Origin: Gammaproteobacteria bacterium
Lineage (GTDB): Bacteria > Pseudomonadota > Gammaproteobacteria > Steroidobacterales > Steroidobacteraceae
Reading direction: 5' to 3'
DNA: 64,000 nucleotides
NCBI GenBank assembly: GCA_003164785.1
Contig: PLUE01000022.1
Span: 216,590-280,589, forward strand
The notes below the pieces were generated by a model that did not search any database, was not told the DNA's origin, and worked only from the letters and a program-made list of their open reading frames with translations. How positions within the stretch are numbered: position 1 is the first letter of the stretch; each line of letters begins with the position of its first letter. Below are positions 29,904 through 39,279 of the stretch, piece by piece. Position numbers and translations under genes: made by a program.

Positions 29904-32900
29904 CTACATCGCGGCCATACGCACGGCCTCGTCCACGTCGACCGCCACGAGCCGCGATACACCCGGCTCGTTCATGGTGACACCCACCAGCTGCGAGGCC
30001 AGCTCCATCGTGCTCTTGTTGTGCGTGATGAAGATGAACTGCACGCTCGCCGACATCTCCCGCACGATATCGCAGAAGCGTCCGACGTTGTTCTCGTCGA
30101 GCGGCGCATCGACCTCGTCCAGCAGGCAGAATGGCGCGGGATTCAGATCGAATATCGCGAACACCAACGCCACCGCCGTCAGCGCCTTCTCTCCGCCCGA
30201 CAGCTGGTTGATCGTGCTGTTGCGCTTGCCCGGCGGACGCGCCATCACCGACACGCCGGCCACCTCGGACTCCTCGCCGGTCAGCTCCAGATACGCGTGA
30301 CCACCGCCGAACAGCCGCGGAAACTTCTCCTTCAGCCCCGCATTCACCTTGTCGAAGGTGTCCTGGAAGCGCGTGCGCGTCTCGCGGTCGATCTTGCGCA
30401 TCGCTGATTCCAGGGTCTCCAGTGCATCGGTCAGATCCTTGCACTGGCGGTCGAGATACTCCTTGCGCTCGGACTGCTCGTTGAACTCGTTGATGGCGGC
30501 GAGATTGACCTGCCCGAGACGATCGATCTTGCCCTTGGCTTCGGCGAGCTGCGCTTCCCAGACATCCACTGTGGCGTCCTGCGACAGCTCGGCCAACAAC
30601 GCGGCGAGCTCGAAATTCGTCGTGGCGAACTGCTCGGCGACGCTTTCCCGCCGCACCCGCACCTGCTGCGCGGCCAGTCGCGCGTTGTCCATGGCGGCGC
30701 GCGCCGCTTCCACGCGTTGTTCGACGGCGCTGCAGGCCGCCTCACGGTCGCGCAGCAGCGCATCCAACTCGTCGCTGGCGATTTTTGCGGCGTGCAGCTC
30801 GCTTTCGATCTGCGCACGCACCTGCAGTGCTGCCTCGATCTGCTCCTGCAGGGCCGCCAGCGGCGCCTCACCGGCCTCGAGTTGCGCCGCGGACTCATCC
30901 CGGCGCAGCACCAGCCCCTCCAGCTGCTTCTCGACGCGCGCCAGCGTCCCGGTCAGCGACGAATGGGAAGAACGGCGCGATTCGACCTGCAACCCGAGCC
31001 CGCGCGCAGCGTGCTGCGCCGCCTGGGCCGCCTGCCGGGCGGCGGCCTGGTCGTTGCGAAGTTGTTCGCGAGCCTGTTCGAGTTCGATGCGTTTCGGCTC
31101 GAGGGACGCCAGGGCGTCGATCGCCGTCTCCATGCGGCCGCGCGCCGCGCGCAGATCCGTCTCGGCGCGTTCCAGCTCCGTGCGCACATCGGCCAGTCCC
31201 GTTTCTAGCTGGGCGAGGCGCCGCGCAGCGTCCGCCGTACGTGCCTGGGCCGAGTCGAGCGCCGCGCGCCGCTCGACATGCTCGCGGTGCAGGCGGTTGA
31301 CGTCGGCCTGGAACCGGTCGCGGCGGTCCTCGTGTTCGCGCACGCGGTCCCGGGTCATCTCGAGGCGATGCTCCGATTCCTCGATTTCCTCGGCCAGCCG
31401 GCTCACCTGCAGCCGGATCTCGCGCAAGGATTCTTCCCGCTCGATCACGCCCGTATGAGGGTCCTTGTCCCGCGACAGACGCAGCCAGTCGGGCCCCAAC
31501 CAGATGCCGTCGCGGGTGACCACCGACTGCCCCGCGGTGAGCGCCCGGCGCCGCCCCAACGCCTCGCCCAAGGTCTCCGCCGTGAACACCGAGGTCAACA
31601 CCGATCCGAGCACCGTCGCGCCCTGCACCTTCGCCTGCAGCGATGCCGAATCGGGTACCCCGTAGGGCACCCCGCCCGGCTCATGGCTGACGCTGACCAC
31701 CGCGAGATGTCCGCCGTCGAAGCTGCCAAGCAGATCGGCGACGCTGTCCAGGCCATCGACGCACACCGCCTCGAGATACGATCCGAGGACGGTTTCCACC
31801 GCCCGCTCCCAGCCCCGGTCCACCCGCAGCTGCTGCGCGACGCGCGGCTGCTGATCCAACGATTGCGCCTTCAACCACTGCGTCACCTTGCCGGACGCCT
31901 TGCCGAGCGCCGCCTGCTGCAGGGCCTCGGTCGAGACCTGGGTACCCAAAGCCTGCTGCCATCTGGCTCGCAATGTATTGAGGCCGTGGGTCTGTTCACG
32001 CTCTCGTTCGCGCGTGCTGGACAGCTCCGCCAACAACTCCTGCAGCTCGCTCGCCGCCCGCTCCCCGGCGTCGCGGGACTCGGCAGCCTGCTCCGCCAGC
32101 ATGTCCAGCGGCACGTCGGGCTGCAGCCGCGCGAGGGTCGAGCGTTCGGTCTCCTGCCGTTCCTGCTGTTGCAGCAATCGATGCTGCTGATTCTCAAGCT
32201 GTTCGATGCGGGCCCGCTCGACCTGGGTCTCGCGCTGGCTGCGGCCGACCGCCTGCGCATGCGCATCCCAGGTCTGCTGCCACTGCGCCAGCGACTGCTC
32301 ACAGCGCACCAGCAGCTCCGAGGCCGCGCGCTCTTCCGCATGCGCAACCTCCAGTCCGGGAACCATCGTGGCGAGTTCCTCGCTCAGGCCCTCGACCTGA
32401 CCACGATCGCGCTGGATGACGCCGTTGAGTTCCTGCACCTGGGCCTGGGATTGATCTAGATCCGAACGCTGGCGCTGGCGCAGTTCGCGGGCGTGTTGGA
32501 TGCTCTGTTCGACACGGGTGACGTCGGAGCCGGCCGCGTAGAACCGCGCCTGAATGGTGGCGAGCGCGTCGGTCTTCGACGATTGATCGACGCGAATCTG
32601 ATCGATCTGCGCTTCCATCTCCCGCAGGTCCGCAACCACGGCGTGCATGGCGGTTTCGCATTGCTCGGTGGCCGCGTCGCGTATGCCGGCTTCCTGGTCC
32701 AGGCTCTGCAGACGCAGCCCGAGCAGTTCCGCCTGCAGCTTGCGCTCTTCTTCCTTGAGGGTCTGATAACGCCGCGCCGTGGCGGCCTGCCGCTGCAGAT
32801 GTTTGATCTGTTTTTCGACCTCCTCGCGCAGATCGTTCAAGCGGTCGAGGTTCTCGCGGGTCTGGCCGATCCGGTTCTCGGTCTCGCGGCGACGCTCCTT

Positions 32901-33419
32901 GTAGCGCGAGATGCCCGCGGCTTCCTCCAGGAAGGCGCGCAGGTCGTCCGGCCGCGCGTCGATCACGCGCGAGATCATGCCCTGTTCGATGATGGCGTAG
33001 CTGCGCGACCCCAGGCCCGTGCCCAGGAACAACTGCGTGATGTCCTTGCGCCGGACCTTCATGCCGTTGATGAAGTAATCCGACGTACCGTCGCGGCTCA
33101 CCGCGCGGCGCAGGGCCACTTCGTTGTAGTTCGCATAGGCGCCGCCGATCTTGCCGTCGGTGTTGTCGAACACCAGCTCGACCGACGCGGTGCCCAGCGG
33201 CTTGCGGGCGGAGGAGCCGTTGAAAATGACATCCGCCATCGAATCGCCGCGCAGATGCTTCGCCGAGATCTCGCCCATGACCCAGCGCACCGCATCGATG
33301 ATGTTGGACTTACCGCAGCCGTTCGGACCCACGACGCCGGTCAGAGCGCTCGGAAAGGTGACCGTCGTCGGATCGACGAACGACTTGAAGCCGGCAATCT
33401 TGAGTTTGGTTAAGCGCAT
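29904..33419 (-). CDS. smc: Chromosome partition protein SMC
   Basis: The 1171-residue ATPase of the condensin-like complex. The Walker A motif GPNGCGKSNIIDAVRWVMGE is at the N-terminus. Two long coiled coils flank a hinge at about residues 500-660 (QLRVDRGWERAVETVLGSYLEAV). The C-terminal head has the signature QLSGGEKALTAVALVFAIF and Walker B CLLDEVDAPLD. Length is normal. With scpA and scpB also here, the cell uses SMC-ScpAB rather than MukBEF. It heads the smc-zipA-ligA operon. Confidence 0.98.
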   Translation of the reverse strand: MRLTKLKIAGFKSFVDPTTVTFPSALTGVVGPNGCGKSNIIDAVRWVMGEISAKHLRGDSMADVIFNGSSARKPLGTASVELVFDNTDGKIGGAYANYNEVALRRAVSRDGTSDYFINGMKVRRKDITQLFLGTGLGSRSYAIIEQGMISRVIDARPDDLRAFLEEAAGISRYKERRRETENRIGQTRENLDRLNDLREEVEKQIKHLQRQAATARRYQTLKEEERKLQAELLGLRLQSLDQEAGIRDAATEQCETAMHAVVADLREMEAQIDQIRVDQSSKTDALATIQARFYAAGSDVTRVEQSIQHARELRQRQRSDLDQSQAQVQELNGVIQRDRGQVEGLSEELATMVPGLEVAHAEERAASELLVRCEQSLAQWQQTWDAHAQAVGRSQRETQVERARIEQLENQQHRLLQQQERQETERSTLARLQPDVPLDMLAEQAAESRDAGERAASELQELLAELSSTREREREQTHGLNTLRARWQQALGTQVSTEALQQAALGKASGKVTQWLKAQSLDQQPRVAQQLRVDRGWERAVETVLGSYLEAVCVDGLDSVADLLGSFDGGHLAVVSVSHEPGGVPYGVPDSASLQAKVQGATVLGSVLTSVFTAETLGEALGRRRALTAGQSVVTRDGIWLGPDWLRLSRDKDPHTGVIEREESLREIRLQVSRLAEEIEESEHRLEMTRDRVREHEDRRDRFQADVNRLHREHVERRAALDSAQARTADAARRLAQLETGLADVRTELERAETDLRAARGRMETAIDALASLEPKRIELEQAREQLRNDQAAARQAAQAAQHAARGLGLQVESRRSSHSSLTGTLARVEKQLEGLVLRRDESAAQLEAGEAPLAALQEQIEAALQVRAQIESELHAAKIASDELDALLRDREAACSAVEQRVEAARAAMDNARLAAQQVRVRRESVAEQFATTNFELAALLAELSQDATVDVWEAQLAEAKGKIDRLGQVNLAAINEFNEQSERKEYLDRQCKDLTDALETLESAMRKIDRETRTRFQDTFDKVNAGLKEKFPRLFGGGHAYLELTGEESEVAGVSVMARPPGKRNSTINQLSGGEKALTAVALVFAIFDLNPAPFCLLDEVDAPLDENNVGRFCDIVREMSASVQFIFITHNKSTMELASQLVGVTMNEPGVSRLVAVDVDEAVRMAAM

Positions 33420-33542
33420 GAGTTTTTCAAACCTTGGGTGCGGGGCGTCGATTGAGGAGCGGGTGCCGGGCTCATGGCCGCCAACGTGGCGCGTAGTGTA
33501 AAGTAAACGTCACTTCCGTAAACCCCTGGCGCACGCCCTCCC

Positions 33543-33929
33543 ATGACCGAACCCAGCCGATCGCTTGAAACCTTCGTAAATCCCGCACCCGAGAGGGACT
33601 ACACCATCCGGATGACGATGCCGGAGTTTAGCTGTCTGTGCCCGAAAACGGGACAGCCGGATTTCGCCACGCTGAAGCTCGAATACGTACCGCATGAGCG
33701 CTGCGTCGAATTGAAGGCGCTTAAACTGTACATCTGGTCGTTCCGCGACCGCGGGACGTTTCACGAGGCCGTGACCAACGAGATTTTGAAGGATCTGGTG
33801 GACGCCACGGAACCCCGTTTTCTACGGCTGACGGCGGAATTCAACGTCCGCGGCGGGATTTACACCACCGTGGTGGCCGAACACCGCAAATCGGGCTGGA
33901 ACGCGCCCCCCGTCACGGTTCTGCCTTGA
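33543..33929 (+). CDS. queF: NADPH-dependent 7-cyano-7-deazaguanine reductase
   Basis: Reduces preQ0 to preQ1 for the tRNA nucleoside queuosine. The 128-residue protein is the short single-domain form. The catalytic cysteine is in [16 protein letters not shown], and the family signature is [18 protein letters not shown], with [10 protein letters not shown] following. The long E. coli form has two such halves. It stands alone, divergent from smc across a 123-bp gap, with no obvious riboswitch. Confidence 0.94.
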   Translation: MTEPSRSLETFVNPAPERDYTIRMTMPEFSCLCPKTGQPDFATLKLEYVPHERCVELKALKLYIWSFRDRGTFHEAVTNEILKDLVDATEPRFLRLTAEFNVRGGIYTTVVAEHRKSGWNAPPVTVLP

Positions 33930-33967
33930 CCCCCCGCAGGGGGTTGCCGGGCTGCGCCGCGGCAAGG

Positions 33968-33996
33968 CCCCCGCCACCCGCCGGGGTTTGTCTTTT
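33968..33996 (+). terminator. Possible terminator after queF
   Basis: A CCCCC tract pairs with GGGG across a 10-base loop and is followed by a T-rich run (TTTGTCTTTT). The stem is short. Confidence 0.4.
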
Positions 33997-34039
33997 CAAT
34001 CAGGGAGTTAGATTACCGAAATATGTTACGCGGACGGCC

Positions 34040-34067
34040 TGTACACGCGGGAAAGCGTCGGTATAAT
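34040..34067 (+). promoter_or_regulatory. Sigma-70 promoter for dksA
   Basis: A perfect TATAAT lies 34 bases before the dksA ATG, with TGTACA as the -35 candidate 16 bases upstream. It should also drive gluQ, for which no separate promoter is visible. Confidence 0.6.
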
Positions 34068-34101
34068 CCCGCGCTCTTTCGTAAAGTGGCGGAGATGGTA
34101 G

Positions 34102-34902
34102 ATGCCCACGAAGAAACCAAAAAAAGCGGTCAAAAAGCCAGGAAAGGCGACTCCAGGGAAGGTTGGTCAGAAGGTTGCTGCCCCAAAAAGGCCAACCCGA
34201 TCTCAGCATACGCACACGCCCATGAGCGCTACATCAAAGGTACCAGTGAAACCGAATAAACCAGTTCCCAAGTCCTCGGCCGCGAAACCCGCGACCGCCA
34301 AAGCAACGCGCGCCAAAGCCGCGCCCCTAGCCGACGACTCGGACGATGTCGAAACCGCGGAGAAGTCCTCGACCATGAAGTTCGACACGCGACCCTTGGT
34401 CTTGCCGACGCGCCCGCTGCAGAACGACGACGACGGCGAAGTCGATCCTTCCTCGAACGCCAGCTTGCTGGCGGGACCGCGCAACGTGAAGCCGTACATC
34501 GCCCGCCGGGGCGAGGCTTACATGAACAAGGAGCAGCTCGAGCATTTCGCGACGATCCTGCGCAACTGGAAACGCGACCTGATGGTCGAGGTTGATCGCA
34601 CCGTGCTCCACATGAAGGACGAAGCGGCCAACTTTCCCGACCCGAACGACCGCGCGACCCAGGAGGAGGAATTCAGCCTGGAACTGCGCACCCGCGATCG
34701 GGAGCGCAAGCTGATCCGCAAGATCGACGAGGCGCTCAAGCGGACCGAAGACAAGTCCTACGGCTACTGCTTGGAAACGGGCGAAGAGATCGGCATCAAG
34801 CGGCTGGAAGCGCGCCCCGTGGCGACGTTGTCGGTCGAAGCGCAGGAGCGACGCGAACGTCGCGAGAAGCAGTACGGCGACCGCGACGACCGCTACCGCT
34901 GA
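34102..34902 (+). CDS. dksA: RNA polymerase-binding transcription factor DksA, zinc-finger cysteines mostly lost
   Basis: DksA enters the RNA polymerase secondary channel and with ppGpp reprograms transcription in starvation. Of 266 residues, about 120 at the N-terminus are a basic Lys/Ala/Pro-rich extension of the kind seen in Xanthomonas relatives. The coiled coil follows, with the tip Asp pair at Asp180 and Asp183 (FPDPND) that matches E. coli Asp71 and Asp74. The zinc-finger fold is present (EEIGIKRLEARP), but the four cysteine positions read Cys223, Thr226, Ser244 and Ala247, so zinc should not bind. It therefore resembles zinc-independent DksA2-type proteins, yet is the dksA in the dksA-gluQ locus. 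Internal Met codons exist, so the extension length is uncertain. Confidence 0.93.
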   Translation: MPTKKPKKAVKKPGKATPGKVGQKVAAPKRPTRSQHTHTPMSATSKVPVKPNKPVPKSSAAKPATAKATRAKAAPLADDSDDVETAEKSSTMKFDTRPLVLPTRPLQNDDDGEVDPSSNASLLAGPRNVKPYIARRGEAYMNKEQLEHFATILRNWKRDLMVEVDRTVLHMKDEAANFPDPNDRATQEEEFSLELRTRDRERKLIRKIDEALKRTEDKSYGYCLETGEEIGIKRLEARPVATLSVEAQERRERREKQYGDRDDRYR

Positions 34903-34918
34903 TCCGGCGGTCCGCCGC

Positions 34919-35788
34919 GGCTACGTAGGGCGCTTCGCGCCCTCGCCGTCCGGCGATCTTCACCTGGGCTCGCTCTATACCGCGGCCGCCAGTTATCTCG
35001 ATGCCCGTGCGAATGGCGGGCGCTGGCTCGTGCGGGTGGAGGACCTGGATGTCCCCCGGGTGGTGCCCGGCGCCACGACCCGGATCCTCAACACGTTGGA
35101 TGCATACGGCTTTCGCTGGGATGATGTCGTCGTCCATCAGAGCGAACGTAGGGACCGCTACGCGGCCGCGCTCGAGAGCCTTCACGACCGGGGGCTCACG
35201 TTCGAGTGTACCTGCAGCCGGGCACAGCTCGCCTATGACGAACGCTATCCCGGCCACTGCCGCGAACGGACCATCGCGAACTCAAGGATGGCGGCGACGC
35301 GGCTTCGCGTGGAGCCGGGCCACATTCAGTTCACCGATCGCATTCAAGGCATGTTCCGACAAGACGTCGCCGCCGCCGTCGGCGACTTCGTTCTGAAGCG
35401 TCGCGATCGAATCTTCGCCTACGTGCTGGCGGTGGTCGTCGATGATGCCGCTCAGGGCGTCACCCATGTGGTGCGCGGGGCGGACTTGCTGGACAACACG
35501 CCTCGGCAGATTTATCTGCAGAGACTCCTCGGGTGCACGCTGCCGGTGTATGCGCATGTGCCCGTGCTCACCGAAGCCGACGGCAGCAAGCTCGCCAAGT
35601 CGGCACGCAGTATTCCCGTGGAGAGCGATGACGCACAATCGCGCCTCATCGCCGTGTTCAAGTTGTTGGGATTGAATCCGCCTGTCGAACTCTTGGACGC
35701 GACGATTACCGACGTATGGGCATGGGCGATGGCATCCTGGAACATCTCGCGCATACCGAGGTGGCTGTCGTGCGAATTGAAGCGATAA
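34919..35788 (+). CDS. gluQ: Glutamyl-Q tRNA(Asp) synthetase without a visible ordinary start codon
   Basis: Attaches glutamate to queuosine in tRNA(Asp). The protein is a shortened GluRS catalytic core: FAPSPSGDLHLGSLYTAAASYLD (HIGH-type motif), RVEDLDVPRV, the zinc-type cluster CTCSRAQLAYDERYPGHC, ADLLDNTPRQIYLQRLLG and the KMSKS-like GSKLAKSAR. The homologous frame begins at GYVGRFAPSPSG, 16 bases after the dksA stop, but from the frame's upstream stop (34712) to a GTG at 35030 there is no ATG, GTG or TTG in frame, and that GTG lies beyond the HIGH motif. The start marked is the beginning of homology, not a start codon. It may use a rare start, frameshift from dksA, or contain a sequence error. 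queF in this window supplies the same queuosine pathway. Confidence 0.8.
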   Translation, partial: GYVGRFAPSPSGDLHLGSLYTAAASYLDARANGGRWLVRVEDLDVPRVVPGATTRILNTLDAYGFRWDDVVVHQSERRDRYAAALESLHDRGLTFECTCSRAQLAYDERYPGHCRERTIANSRMAATRLRVEPGHIQFTDRIQGMFRQDVAAAVGDFVLKRRDRIFAYVLAVVVDDAAQGVTHVVRGADLLDNTPRQIYLQRLLGCTLPVYAHVPVLTEADGSKLAKSARSIPVESDDAQSRLIAVFKLLGLNPPVELLDATITDVWAWAMASWNISRIPRWLSCELKR

Positions 35789-35839
35789 GCAGCATGATTC
35801 TGCGCAAAATGGGCCTAAACGAGAAAATTTGAACTGAAT

Positions 35840-35868
35840 TTGCCTTGCCGCTGCATTGCGCTATTCTT
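35840..35868 (+). promoter_or_regulatory. Candidate promoter for phaR
   Basis: TTGCCT and TATTCT are separated by 17 bases, about 90 bases before the phaR ATG, in an AT-richer patch after gluQ. Confidence 0.5.
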
Positions 35869-35960
35869 TGCTCTGGAAGAGCCAAGGATTGGTCATTGGC
35901 ATCAGATACGGACCGGCATTTTTCGGTAGCGCGTCGGCCTACCCACCAGCGAGGACTCAC

Positions 35961-36383
35961 ATGAGTGATCCGCGAGTAATTAAGAAATACCCTAATCGTC
36001 GTCTTTACGACACTGTCGAAAGTCGGTACATAACGTTGGCGGACGTGAGGCGTTTGGTCGTCGAACGCATCGACTTCGTTGTCGTTGACAAGAAGAACAA
36101 TGCTGACATCACGCGCAGCATTTTGTTACAGGTAATCGCAGAACAGGAACATCTGTCGGAACCGATCCTCAGCCAGGAATTCATGGTCAACGTGATTCGG
36201 GCTTATGGCACCGGTGCGCAGATGGCTGTCAGCGGCCACCTGGAACAAAACCTGCGTCAATTCATGACGCAGCAGCCGCAACTCGTCAGAGAGCGGCCAA
36301 AGGCGTACAACCCCACGCGTCCACCGGATGAGAGCTACAAGTCGATTTCGCCGTTGCGCGAATCGTCTGCCCTCACCAAATGA
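35961..36383 (+). CDS. phaR: Polyhydroxyalkanoate synthesis repressor PhaR
   Basis: A 140-residue regulator. The N-terminal half, VIKKYPNRRLYDTVESRYITLADVRRLVVERIDFVVVD, is the PHB/PHA accumulation regulator DNA-binding domain, followed by TRSILLQVIAEQE and the second family domain (LSQEFMVNVIRAYG). Relatives repress phasin and PHA genes and bind polymer granules. No PHA synthase or phasin gene lies in the window. The start ATG follows GAGGACTCAC, a reasonable ribosome-binding site. Its last bases overlap the end of the convergent M13 remnant by 11 bp. Confidence 0.9.
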   Translation: MSDPRVIKKYPNRRLYDTVESRYITLADVRRLVVERIDFVVVDKKNNADITRSILLQVIAEQEHLSEPILSQEFMVNVIRAYGTGAQMAVSGHLEQNLRQFMTQQPQLVRERPKAYNPTRPPDESYKSISPLRESSALTK

Positions 36384-36633
36384 CGCAAGGTGGCGCCTTC
36401 ACCATGAGGGTTTGCGGCGCCATGGTGAAGGCGGCCTGAAAGTCGGGGCTGTTCGCCAGGGTTGCGTTGGTGCGGAACTCGGCCGGCGGATGCAGATCCG
36501 TGCTGGGGAGTTCGCGTGCCTGGTCCGGCCGTACGACGCTGGCCCACGAATGCGCGAAGCCGCTGCAGAACGTCTGATCGGGCGGGAAGCCCGCGTCGGC
36601 GGTGCGCTCGTCGACGAGTGACCGCGCTGTCAT
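36373..36633 (-). pseudogene. C-terminal remnant of an M13-family metallopeptidase
   Basis: The 86-residue frame reads like the last 80 residues of neprilysin-type M13 peptidases: FCSGFAHSWASVVRPDQARE, then STDLHPPAEFRTNATLANSP and a terminal CVIW that mimics the conserved C-x-(V/I)-W end. The zinc motif HExxH and all upstream domains are missing. Upstream in another frame is a short hydrophobic, signal-peptide-like stretch (RRAALLAVALTAPRAATG), possibly the other end of the same deleted gene. It lies between phaR and pnp with no clear promoter. Confidence 0.7.
36394..36433. repeat. Perfect 13-bp inverted repeat just after phaR
   Basis: CGCCTTCACCATG and its exact complement enclose 14 bases, starting 11 bases after the phaR stop and inside the M13 remnant. 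No T-run follows. It may act as a 3' end stabiliser for phaR mRNA or be a chance feature of the decayed gene. Confidence 0.6.
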
Positions 36634-36755
36634 GTCCTGCGTGGACGTTGATCCAGCCGATCGAGATACCCGTAGCTGCCCGCGGCGCCGTCAAAGCCAC
36701 CGCGAGGAGCGCCGCCCGGCGCCCGATATCCCGACTCAGCGGCGCGGGCTACGCC

Positions 36756-38855
36756 TTAAGCCGCATCGACGTTGCGCATCGACAGGCGCACGCGGCCCTG
36801 GCGATCGACCTCGAGCACCTTGACCCGCACGACGTCGCCTTCCTTGAGCTTGTCGCTCACCTGCTCGACGCGCTCCTCGGAGATCTGTGAGATGTGCACC
36901 AGACCGTCGCGGCCGGGCAGAATCGTCACGAATGCACCGAAGTCCATCAAGCGGGCGACCTTGCCTTCGTAGATGCGGCCGACCTCGATGTCGGCGGTGA
37001 TGAGTTCGATGCGACGCTGAGCTTCACGTCCCGCCGCACCCTGCACCGAGGCGATCTTGACCGTGCCGTCGTTGTCGATATCGATGGAGGTCCCCGTTTC
37101 CTCGGTGATCTGCCGGATGACCGCTCCACCCTTGCCGATGACGTCGCGAATCTTCTCCGGATCGATCTTCAGCGTGATGATGGTCGGCGCCCATTCGGAC
37201 ATGTTCTCGCGCGGCTTGGAGAGAACCTTGTTCATCTCGTCCAAGATGTGCAGGCGGCCGGCACGGGCCTGGTCCAATGCGACCTTCATGATCTCGCGCG
37301 TGATGCTCGTGATCTTGATGTCCATCTGCAACGCGGTGATGCCGTCCTTCGTGCCCGCCACCTTGAAATCCATGTCGCCGAGATGATCCTCGTCGCCGAG
37401 GATGTCGGTCAGCACCTGGAATCGGTCGCCTTCCTTCACGAGGCCCATGGCCACGCCGGCGACCGGCGCCTTGATCGGCACGCCGGCATCCATCAATGCG
37501 AGGCTGCTGCCGCACACCGATGCCATCGAACTCGATCCGTTGGACTCGAGAATCTCCGAGACCACGCGGATGACGTACGGGAATTTTTCGATGCCGGGCA
37601 TGACAGCCTTCACGCCGCGTTTGGCGAGGTTGCCATGGCCGATTTCGCGGCGCTTGGGCGAACCCATCATGCCGGTCTCGCCGACGCTGAACGGAGGGAA
37701 GTTGTAATGGAGCATGAAGGGCTCCTTGCGCTCGCCGGTCAGGCCATCGATGACCTGCGCATCGCGGCCCGTGCCCAACGTGGTGACGACCAACGCCTGG
37801 GTTTCACCGCGCGTGAACAGGGCCGAGCCGTGCGTCCGCGGCAGCACGCCGGTGCGTATGTTGATGGCGCGCACGGTCTTGGTGTCGCGTCCATCGATGC
37901 GTGGATGTCCGCCGAGGATTCGCTCGCGCACCAAACGGTATTCCAGGTTGCCGAATTCTGCACCGACCTGCTCGGCGGTGAACTTCGGCTCGGGGCCGCC
38001 CTCGACGCTCTTCGCCAGGGCATCGATCGCGGAGGACTTGACCTCCTTGATCTTCGCGTAACGCTCCTGCTTCTCGGTGAGCGTATAGGCCGCGGCCAGA
38101 TTCGTGGTCGCGAAGTCGCTGACCGCGCTCTGCAATTCCTTGTTCGCTTCCGGGGCCGTCCAGGCCCATTTCGGCTTGCCCGCTTCCGCGGCCAATTCCT
38201 TGATGGCGTTGATCGCCACCTGCATCTGCTCGTGACCGAACATGACGGCGCCGAGCATGACCTCCTCATCCAAGCCTTCGGCCTCGGACTCGACCATCAG
38301 CACGCCTTCTTCCGTGCCGGCGACCACGAGGTCCAACTTCGACTCGGTCAACTGGCTCGTGGTCGGGTTGAGGATGTACTTGCCGTTCAAATAACCGACG
38401 CGGGCGGCCCCGATGGGGCCCATGAAGGGAATGCCGGAAATCGCCAGTGCCGCGGACGCGCCGAGCAAGGAGGCGATATCGGGATCCACTTCGGCATTGA
38501 CCGACACCACCGACGCGACGACCTGCACGTCATTGATGAAGCCTTCCGGAAACAGCGGCCGGATCGGGCGATCGATCAGGCGCGAGGTCAACGTCTCTTT
38601 TTCGGTCGGGCGCCCTTCTCGCTTGAAGAAGCCGCCAGGAATGCGTCCGGCGGCGTACGTCTTTTCCTGATAGTTGACGGTCAGCGGGAAGAAATCACGA
38701 CCCGGCGTCGCCTTCTTGAGGCCGACCGCAGTCACGAGCACCACCGTTTCGTTCATCGTCACCAGCACGGCACCGTCTGCTTGACGCGCGAGTTCGCCCG
38801 TCTCAATGGTTACGGTGTGGTCCCCATATTGAAAACTTTTTTTGGTAGCGCTCAC
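36756..38855 (-). CDS. pnp: Polyribonucleotide nucleotidyltransferase
   Basis: A trimeric 3'-5' phosphorolytic exonuclease and degradosome component. The 699-residue product has two RNase PH domains (first with [15 protein letters not shown], second with [18 protein letters not shown] and [20 protein letters not shown]), a helical linker, a KH domain ([20 protein letters not shown]) and a C-terminal S1 domain ([21 protein letters not shown]). It ends soon after S1 with no long RNase E-binding tail. It follows rpsO, with a hairpin in the 83-bp gap as in E. coli. Confidence 0.98.
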   Translation of the reverse strand: MSATKKSFQYGDHTVTIETGELARQADGAVLVTMNETVVLVTAVGLKKATPGRDFFPLTVNYQEKTYAAGRIPGGFFKREGRPTEKETLTSRLIDRPIRPLFPEGFINDVQVVASVVSVNAEVDPDIASLLGASAALAISGIPFMGPIGAARVGYLNGKYILNPTTSQLTESKLDLVVAGTEEGVLMVESEAEGLDEEVMLGAVMFGHEQMQVAINAIKELAAEAGKPKWAWTAPEANKELQSAVSDFATTNLAAAYTLTEKQERYAKIKEVKSSAIDALAKSVEGGPEPKFTAEQVGAEFGNLEYRLVRERILGGHPRIDGRDTKTVRAINIRTGVLPRTHGSALFTRGETQALVVTTLGTGRDAQVIDGLTGERKEPFMLHYNFPPFSVGETGMMGSPKRREIGHGNLAKRGVKAVMPGIEKFPYVIRVVSEILESNGSSSMASVCGSSLALMDAGVPIKAPVAGVAMGLVKEGDRFQVLTDILGDEDHLGDMDFKVAGTKDGITALQMDIKITSITREIMKVALDQARAGRLHILDEMNKVLSKPRENMSEWAPTIITLKIDPEKIRDVIGKGGAVIRQITEETGTSIDIDNDGTVKIASVQGAAGREAQRRIELITADIEVGRIYEGKVARLMDFGAFVTILPGRDGLVHISQISEERVEQVSDKLKEGDVVRVKVLEVDRQGRVRLSMRNVDAA

Positions 38856-38903
38856 GCAGGCTGCCCCTTAATGTAGGAAATTTATCGAACGCAACGAGAC
38901 GTG

Positions 38904-38927
38904 GACCCCTTTGCCGGAAAAGGGGTC
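38904..38927 (-). other. Hairpin between rpsO and pnp
   Basis: GACCCCTTT pairs exactly with AAAGGGGTC over a 6-base loop and no T-run follows. Its place matches the E. coli rpsO-pnp junction, where RNase III cleavage of the pnp leader begins PNPase autoregulation. That role here is inference. Confidence 0.6.
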
Positions 38928-38938
38928 TCGCGGTTCGC

Positions 38939-39208
38939 TTAGCGACGTAGGCCTAGCTGCTCGACCAGCTTTGTGTACGCTTCCGGCGTCTTGCCCTTCA
39001 AATAGTCGAGCAGCTTGCGCCGCTGATTGACCATCTTGAGCAGTCCGCGGCGCGACGCATGGTCGGCTTTGTGTGCGGTGAAATGCTGGCTCAGGCCGTT
39101 GATGCGCTGAGACAACAAGGCAACCTGAACTTCTGGGGAACCGGTGTCCGACGCGCTGCGCTGGAATTTTCCGACCGTTTCCGTCTTTTCTTCGCGAGTA
39201 AGTGGCAT
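38939..39208 (-). CDS. rpsO: 30S ribosomal protein S15
   Basis: The 89-residue 16S rRNA-binding protein of the small-subunit platform. [62 protein letters not shown] and the final LGLRR are canonical. Five residues upstream in frame were excluded because S15 normally starts at this Met. Confidence 0.98.
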   Translation of the reverse strand: MPLTREEKTETVGKFQRSASDTGSPEVQVALLSQRINGLSQHFTAHKADHASRRGLLKMVNQRRKLLDYLKGKTPEAYTKLVEQLGLRR

Positions 39209-39279
39209 TAAATCAAACCTCAATCAATAACTTAGACCTTTTAGGAAGGCGCGCATTGTACGCGTCGCGCCACCGGCTC

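Noticed and set aside
33420..33542. preQ1 riboswitch ahead of queF
   Set aside because: The leader is short and I see no preQ1 aptamer pattern.
36335..36700. 121-codon minus-strand frame overlapping the M13 remnant
   Set aside because: The neighbouring frame gives the clear M13 C-terminal pattern; this one is mostly Arg/His-rich shadow.
36894..38876. 660-codon open frame antisense to pnp
   Set aside because: Composition artefact opposite a full-length, well-conserved pnp.
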